Assembly: GCA_964592255.1 (NCBI GenBank)
Contig: CAZQCI010000075.1
Coordinates: 1 to 10,644 of the forward strand
Origin: CAZQCI01 sp964592255
GTDB lineage: Bacteria; UBA10199; SBBF01
Length of the DNA stretch: 10,644 nt
Direction: 5' to 3'
The notes under the pieces were generated by a model. That model worked only from the letters and a program-made list of their open reading frames with translations. It was not told the origin of the DNA and made no database searches. This document shows, piece by piece, positions 7,066-10,644 of this stretch (position 1 is its first letter; every line of letters starts with the position of its first letter). Both the position numbers and the translations under genes were made by a program.

Positions 7066-7102
7066 TTATTGGATTGCTTCGTCGCTACACTCCTCCCAAT
7101 AA
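7066..7102. repeat. Dispersed intergenic repeat-like element
   Basis: A 37-base element bounded by a perfect inverted repeat, TTATTGG (7066-7072) and CCAATAA (7096-7102), around GATTGCTTCGTCGCTACACTCCTC-type sequence. The core TTGCTTCGTCGCT...CTCCTC...CAAT matches, from memory, a short repeat scattered between genes in many bacterial genomes (usually seen as ATTGCGAGGAGC...GCGACGAAGCAAT). This copy differs from that form at a few positions. Its place in a divergent intergenic region fits. Confidence 0.6.
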
Positions 7103-7135
7103 CAGAAAAACATGACCCTCCTGACGCACTGCACC

Positions 7136-7165
7136 TTGTGCAATTGTTTGTTAGAGTGTTACAAT
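7136..7165 (+). promoter_or_regulatory. Possible promoter of the kdd-kamA operon
   Basis: TTGTGC (7136-7141) is separated by 18 bases from TACAAT (7160-7165). The -10 matches consensus at five of six positions and the -35 at three. It lies about 38 bases before the kdd start, downstream of the dispersed repeat. An imperfect CAATTG...CAATTC pair surrounds the spacer. No riboswitch fold was recognised in 6963-7202. Confidence 0.35.
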
Positions 7166-7202
7166 TCAAACTGTTAATTTATCTCGTTTTTTTGGGAGGC
7201 TT

Positions 7203-8291
7203 ATGCGTTTTCGGACTGGTGGTGATTCTTTTGGAACGCACCGGGCTCTTGATCCGGTGGGCTCTCTACCTCAAGCGGCACATGTGTTAGATGCCTCGCT
7301 GCCGCTATTTGATAATGAAATTTTAGTTTCCGTCACGCGATTGCAGATAGACGCTGCAAGTTTTAACCAATTGCAAAAAGACTCTCCTAACTCTCCCGCT
7401 TCTTTTGCTAAAGGAGTTTTGCCTACGGAGACGGAGCAGACGCCTCTTACTGTAAAAGGGGGGGCTTGTGCTGATAAAATTCTCTCCATCGTTTCTAAGC
7501 GAGGTAAGATGCATAATCCTGTTACCGATTCCGGCGGGGTATTTTTGGGCAAAGTGGCCGAAGTCGGGCCCAAACATCCTGGAAATTTTAAAGTAGGGGA
7601 TGAAGTGGTTTCTCTCGTTTCCTTAAGTCTTACACCTTTGCATCTTATGGAAGTGAAAGAAGTGGATGAGGTTGCGGGGCAAGTGGCTGTTTGTGGCCAC
7701 GCTATTGTTTTTGAATCAGGACTGATGGCGCTTATTCCTTCTGATATGAACAAAAAAGTTGTGATGGCCGCTTTGGATGTGTGTGGGGCGCCGGCCCAAG
7801 TGAAGCGTTTGGTTTTGCCGGGGCAAAGTGTTTTGTTGATTGGGTTAGGTAAAGCCGGAAGAAGTATGGCTGTTATGGCTCAAAAATTAGGAGCCCGTGT
7901 TTTTGGTGTTGATGCTAATCCTGAGGCTGTGGATTGGTGTCATGAACATGTCTCCGGTTTGTTTGCCACCATGAGTAGTGACGATCCTATCGCCATTTAT
8001 CGATGGGTGAAAGAGGTAACCCGTGGTGAATTAGCTCCTGTTGTTATTCATTCTGCCACTTCCAACGGTTCCGAAATGAGTGCCATTCTGCCATGCCGAG
8101 ACAAAGGTGTGGTTTTGTATTTTGGGATGAATACGTCCTTCCAAAAAGCGACCCTTGGCGCTGAAGGGGTAGGCAAGGACATCCAGTTAGTCATGGGTAA
8201 TGGTTATGTCCCCGGACATGCCGCCTTAATGCTCAACCTTCTTAAAGAACATTCCGGTTTAAGAACTTGGTTTGAGCGGAAATATGGGTGA
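7203..8291 (+). CDS. kdd: L-erythro-3,5-diaminohexanoate dehydrogenase
   Basis: This 362-residue protein catalyses NAD-dependent oxidative deamination of 3,5-diaminohexanoate to 5-amino-3-oxohexanoate in lysine fermentation. It shows the family hallmarks as I recall them from the Fusobacterium enzyme: FGTHRA...P-x-GSLPQAA near the N-terminus, NPVTDSGG, LVSLSLTPL, ALDVCGAPAQV, and the C-terminal RDKGVVLYFGMNTSFQKA with LGAEGVGKD and GNGYVPGHA. The nucleotide fold carries G214-L-G216-K-A-G219, with D237 at the end of the second strand, which favours NAD over NADP. The ATG at 7203 follows GGGAGG with only three bases between, short but the only reasonable start before FGTHRA. kamA begins three bases after the TGA, so the two are cotranscribed and probably translationally coupled. 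The neighbours kamA and kamD confirm the assignment over a generic zinc-type dehydrogenase. Confidence 0.9.
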   Translation: MRFRTGGDSFGTHRALDPVGSLPQAAHVLDASLPLFDNEILVSVTRLQIDAASFNQLQKDSPNSPASFAKGVLPTETEQTPLTVKGGACADKILSIVSKRGKMHNPVTDSGGVFLGKVAEVGPKHPGNFKVGDEVVSLVSLSLTPLHLMEVKEVDEVAGQVAVCGHAIVFESGLMALIPSDMNKKVVMAALDVCGAPAQVKRLVLPGQSVLLIGLGKAGRSMAVMAQKLGARVFGVDANPEAVDWCHEHVSGLFATMSSDDPIAIYRWVKEVTRGELAPVVIHSATSNGSEMSAILPCRDKGVVLYFGMNTSFQKATLGAEGVGKDIQLVMGNGYVPGHAALMLNLLKEHSGLRTWFERKYG

Positions 8292-8294
8292 TTT

Positions 8295-9506
8295 ATGGAA
8301 ACTTCTTTTCATCAACCTCAATTGAGTACAACGGATGCCAAGCCTGTGGAGTATTGGAGGAACTTTAAGAAATGGTCTCAGGTTACTTCGGAACAATGGC
8401 ATGATTGGCATTGGCAATATCAAAACTTAGTGACCACTCCTGAAGAATTTATTGAGCTTTTTCCAGAGTTTGAAAATGAAGTCTCAGATATTCGTTCAAC
8501 ATTAGGTAAATATAAATTTACAGCGACTCCTTATTACTTATCTCTTATCGATCCGCATAATTCAGAATGTCCCATCAAGTTGCAGACGGTTCCTTCTCGT
8601 TTGGAGATGAGGGTGGATCCTGGAGTGGATATGCGTGACCCTTTGGCGGAAGATCGGGATATGCCCGTGCCGGGTTTGGTGCATCGCTACCCTGATCGAG
8701 TGCTGTTTCTTATTACGGAAGTGTGCAGTGTCTATTGTCGTTTTTGTACCCGTCGGCGGGTAATTTTAGAAAAACAATCCCATATTGACCGACAAATCGA
8801 CCGAGCTATTGATTATATCCAGAAAAACCCTCAAATCCATGATGTGATCATTTCGGGGGGGGATGCTTTAGTTGTTGGGGAGAAATTATTGGAATCGGTC
8901 ATCAGCAGGCTTCGGGCGATGCCGCATATTATTACTATTCGTCTTGGGTCTCGGATTCCGGTTGTGTGCCCGATGAGAATCACTCCGGAGCTGGTTTCCA
9001 TGCTCAAAAAATACCAGCCTCTCTTTTTCATGACCCACTTTAACCATCCTTATGAGATTACCCCCGAGGCAAAAAAGGCTTGTGCTCTTTTGGTGGATAA
9101 TGGTATTCCTATTTTAAATCAGGCTGTTTTATTAAGAAAAATCAATAGTTGCCCTTACATCATGAAGAAGCTGTTTTATGGTCTGATTGGAATGAGGGTA
9201 AAGCCGTATTATCTTTATCAGTGCGACTTATCCGAGGGGATAGGTCATTTTAGAACCCCTGTTTCCATGGGGATTGAAATTATGGAAAAGCTCCGAGGCC
9301 ATATTTCGGGGCTGGCACTTCCAACTTTTGTCGTGGATGCTCCGGGAGGCGGGGGAAAAATACCCGTTGGCCCTACTTATTTGATTAGTGAAGGGGAGCA
9401 TCAAGTGACGTTGCGTAACTATGAAAGGAAAGTTTTTGAATACACCGAACCGATGGACACCGATTGTCATTGTTCCACTTCGGACGATATTAAAAAACAA
9501 TTATAA
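8295..9506 (+). CDS. kamA: L-lysine 2,3-aminomutase (radical SAM, PLP)
   Basis: This 403-residue enzyme converts L-lysine to L-beta-lysine using a [4Fe-4S] cluster, S-adenosylmethionine and pyridoxal phosphate. The radical SAM motif is C144-x3-C148-x2-C151 (CSVYCRFC), preceded by PVPGLVHRYPDRVLFLITE. The PLP lysine is K355 in DAPGGGGK. D311 (QCDLSEG) and D348 lie 37 residues apart, as do the substrate epsilon-amine ligands D293 and D330 of the Clostridium subterminale enzyme. This supports true lysine specificity rather than the EF-P modifying EpmB type. C286 matches the zinc ligand C268, but the C-terminal zinc cluster is reduced to C391-x-C393 with Ser at 396 where a third Cys is expected. 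The ATG follows the kdd stop by three bases with only a weak GGGTGA before it. The end is TAA at 9504-9506. Confidence 0.93.
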   Translation: METSFHQPQLSTTDAKPVEYWRNFKKWSQVTSEQWHDWHWQYQNLVTTPEEFIELFPEFENEVSDIRSTLGKYKFTATPYYLSLIDPHNSECPIKLQTVPSRLEMRVDPGVDMRDPLAEDRDMPVPGLVHRYPDRVLFLITEVCSVYCRFCTRRRVILEKQSHIDRQIDRAIDYIQKNPQIHDVIISGGDALVVGEKLLESVISRLRAMPHIITIRLGSRIPVVCPMRITPELVSMLKKYQPLFFMTHFNHPYEITPEAKKACALLVDNGIPILNQAVLLRKINSCPYIMKKLFYGLIGMRVKPYYLYQCDLSEGIGHFRTPVSMGIEIMEKLRGHISGLALPTFVVDAPGGGGKIPVGPTYLISEGEHQVTLRNYERKVFEYTEPMDTDCHCSTSDDIKKQL

Positions 9507-9657
9507 GGGTTTCCCAAGATTTTTTTGTTGTTCGCGTTTATGAGTTTTTTTACGACGTTTTTCCACTCTGTTTTTTTAAAAAAGAGGCGATTAGAGCCTT
9601 TCTATCCCTCTTTGCGCGGACCTCAAGACTGTTTTTGTGGGGACTCACCGATTCCTC
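9507..9657. other. kamA-kamD spacer, T-rich
   Basis: This 151-base gap inside an otherwise tight operon has several T runs on the plus strand (around 9519-9526, 9544-9551, 9571-9577 and 9632-9636). It also has a small hairpin, AGGC...GCCT (about 9586-9600), too weak to call a terminator. On the plus strand there is a 48-codon frame (9540-9686) without a ribosome site. On the minus strand two short basic frames (9550-9648 and 9501-9566) would join if one A were removed from a poly-A run. No certain gene. Confidence 0.4.
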
Positions 9658-10644
9658 ATGTCAAAACTCAATCTCGATCGGGATAAAGTGGACGCCTGCC
9701 GCGAGTTGGCGGAATCCATTATTCATCCTATTCAAAAGTACATCGATCTGCATTCTACCTTGTCCATTGAACGTTCTGTTCTTCGGCTTATGGGTTTAAC
9801 TGAAGCCACCGAAGGAGGGAATGGAAACACGCCTTATCCGTTGGCAAATCTTGTTATCGATAAAGTAGAAAAGAAAGTCTTATCTCATGGCATTGCCCAT
9901 CTTTTTGGGGCGGTGAAAATCAAAAATCCCAAGATGAGCCTTAAAGAAATAGCCCTTAAGGTTATTTCCGGGGATATTAACCTCAATACGCTTCCTGAGC
10001 CTAATTTTGATGCCGTTCAGAAGGTGGTTAACCCATGGGTGAACGACGCTGCTAAGCAATTGGACCAAACCCGTAGAGTTAAGGAAGATAAAAGAAACCG
10101 TTATGGTCCTGTTTGGCCGCCCTTACGTTATGTGATTGTGGCTACAGGTAATATTCACGAAGATGTGAAGCAAGCTGTGTCTGCCGCTAAAAACGGGGCC
10201 GATATTATTGCTGTTATCCGTTCTACAGCGCAAAGTTTACTTGATTATGTCCCCCATGGAGCCACAACGGAAGGCTTTGGTGGTACTTACGCCACCCAGG
10301 AAAATTTTCGCATCATGCGGAAAGCACTCGATGAAGCCTCCGAAGAGTTAGGTCGCTATATTCGTTTGTGTAACTATTCTTCTGGTTTATGTATGCCCGA
10401 AATTGCCGTTATGGGGGCACAGGAAAACCTAGACTATCTCCTTAACGACTCCATGTATGGTATTCTTTTCCGCGACATCAACATGAAGCGGACTTTTGTC
10501 GATCAACATTTCTCACGCTTGGTTATTTCTCGTGCGGGAATTACGATTAATACAGGGGAAGATAACTATCTCACTACAGCGGATGCTTACCATAACCATC
10601 ATCAGGTGCTGGCTTCCCAATTTATTAATGAGCAATTTGCTAAA
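9658..10644 (+). CDS. kamD: D-lysine/beta-lysine 5,6-aminomutase alpha subunit (3' partial)
   Basis: The frame is open from ATG 9658 to the right edge, giving 329 residues of an expected ~515. KamD pairs with KamE to form the adenosylcobalamin- and PLP-dependent 5,6-aminomutase that turns beta-lysine into 3,5-diaminohexanoate, the substrate of Kdd. The start MSKLNLDRDKV resembles known KamD N-termini. Blocks I recognise from the clostridial subunit include LRYVIVATGNIHEDV, NGADIIAVIRST, DYVPHGATTEGFGGTYATQ (from residue 196), LCNYSSGLCMPEIA, GILFRDINM (R272), GEDNYLTTADAY (from residue 300) and ASQFINEQFA. In the characterised enzyme the cobalamin-binding motif and PLP lysine are on KamE, which should follow beyond the window. 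The ribosome site is weak: GGGG lies some 15 bases upstream. GTG at 9637 in frame is a less likely start. No stop or frameshift in the visible part. Confidence 0.93.
   Translation, partial: MSKLNLDRDKVDACRELAESIIHPIQKYIDLHSTLSIERSVLRLMGLTEATEGGNGNTPYPLANLVIDKVEKKVLSHGIAHLFGAVKIKNPKMSLKEIALKVISGDINLNTLPEPNFDAVQKVVNPWVNDAAKQLDQTRRVKEDKRNRYGPVWPPLRYVIVATGNIHEDVKQAVSAAKNGADIIAVIRSTAQSLLDYVPHGATTEGFGGTYATQENFRIMRKALDEASEELGRYIRLCNYSSGLCMPEIAVMGAQENLDYLLNDSMYGILFRDINMKRTFVDQHFSRLVISRAGITINTGEDNYLTTADAYHNHHQVLASQFINEQFAK

Noticed and set aside
7051..7290. 79-codon plus-strand frame with a hydrophobic segment and a GGAGAG ribosome-like site
   Set aside because: Its first part is the dispersed repeat translated, and its last 88 bases overlap well-supported kdd coding sequence in another frame.
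7271..7753. 160-codon minus-strand frame within kdd
   Set aside because: It is antisense to conserved kdd coding sequence, with no domain recognisable.
9540..9686. 48-codon plus-strand frame between kamA and kamD
   Set aside because: No ribosome site, a T-rich Phe-heavy translation, and an overlap with the confident kamD start.

Overview
The window reads as part of a chromosome from a Gram-negative bacterium with a base composition a little below 50% G+C (judged by eye). A calcium-binding thrombospondin type 3 repeat protein with a Cys-containing C-terminal tail, an FHA scaffold protein and an anaerobic-type lysine degradation operon together suggest a deltaproteobacterial-grade environmental lineage. 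This assignment is inference, since no rRNA or other phylogenetic marker was compared. The run of ten Ns at 949-958 shows it is a scaffolded draft assembly.

Layout. (1) 3-1875, plus strand: one secreted or surface protein broken by the N-run. Its N-terminal part looks like a TolB/WD40-like beta-propeller, followed by three thrombospondin type 3 calcium-binding repeats and a Cys plus hydrophobic plus basic tail. (2) 1832-2416, minus strand: pgsA, overlapping the end of the previous gene tail to tail by 44 bases. (3) 2504-5209, plus strand: polA, complete in length (901 codons plus stop) and in catalytic motifs, but interrupted by two in-frame TAA codons (4586-4588 and 4610-4612) between polymerase motifs A and B. 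(4) 5195-5258: hairpins and T-tracts, a likely polA terminator. (5) 5382-6962, minus strand: a 526-residue coiled-coil, Pro/Thr/Ser-rich linker and FHA-domain protein. (6) 6963-7202: a divergent control region holding a copy of what looks like a common dispersed intergenic repeat and a candidate promoter. (7) 7203 to the right edge, plus strand: kdd, kamA and the first 329 codons of kamD.

The last three genes form the core of the lysine fermentation pathway. KamA turns L-lysine into L-beta-lysine. KamD, with the KamE subunit expected beyond the window, moves the terminal amino group to give 3,5-diaminohexanoate. Kdd oxidatively deaminates that to 5-amino-3-oxohexanoate, for later cleavage by Kce and Kal. 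pgsA (phospholipid synthesis) and polA (repair and replication) are housekeeping genes transcribed divergently from an 87-base spacer that carries repeated GAGATAC/GTATCTC motifs.

The strongest anomalies are the double TAA in an otherwise clean polA, 15-base tandem repeats inside two different genes, the N-run whose stated length breaks a reading frame, the unusual C-terminal tail of the first gene, and a possible frameshifted antisense mini-gene between kamA and kamD. I did not find a clearly novel multi-gene system.
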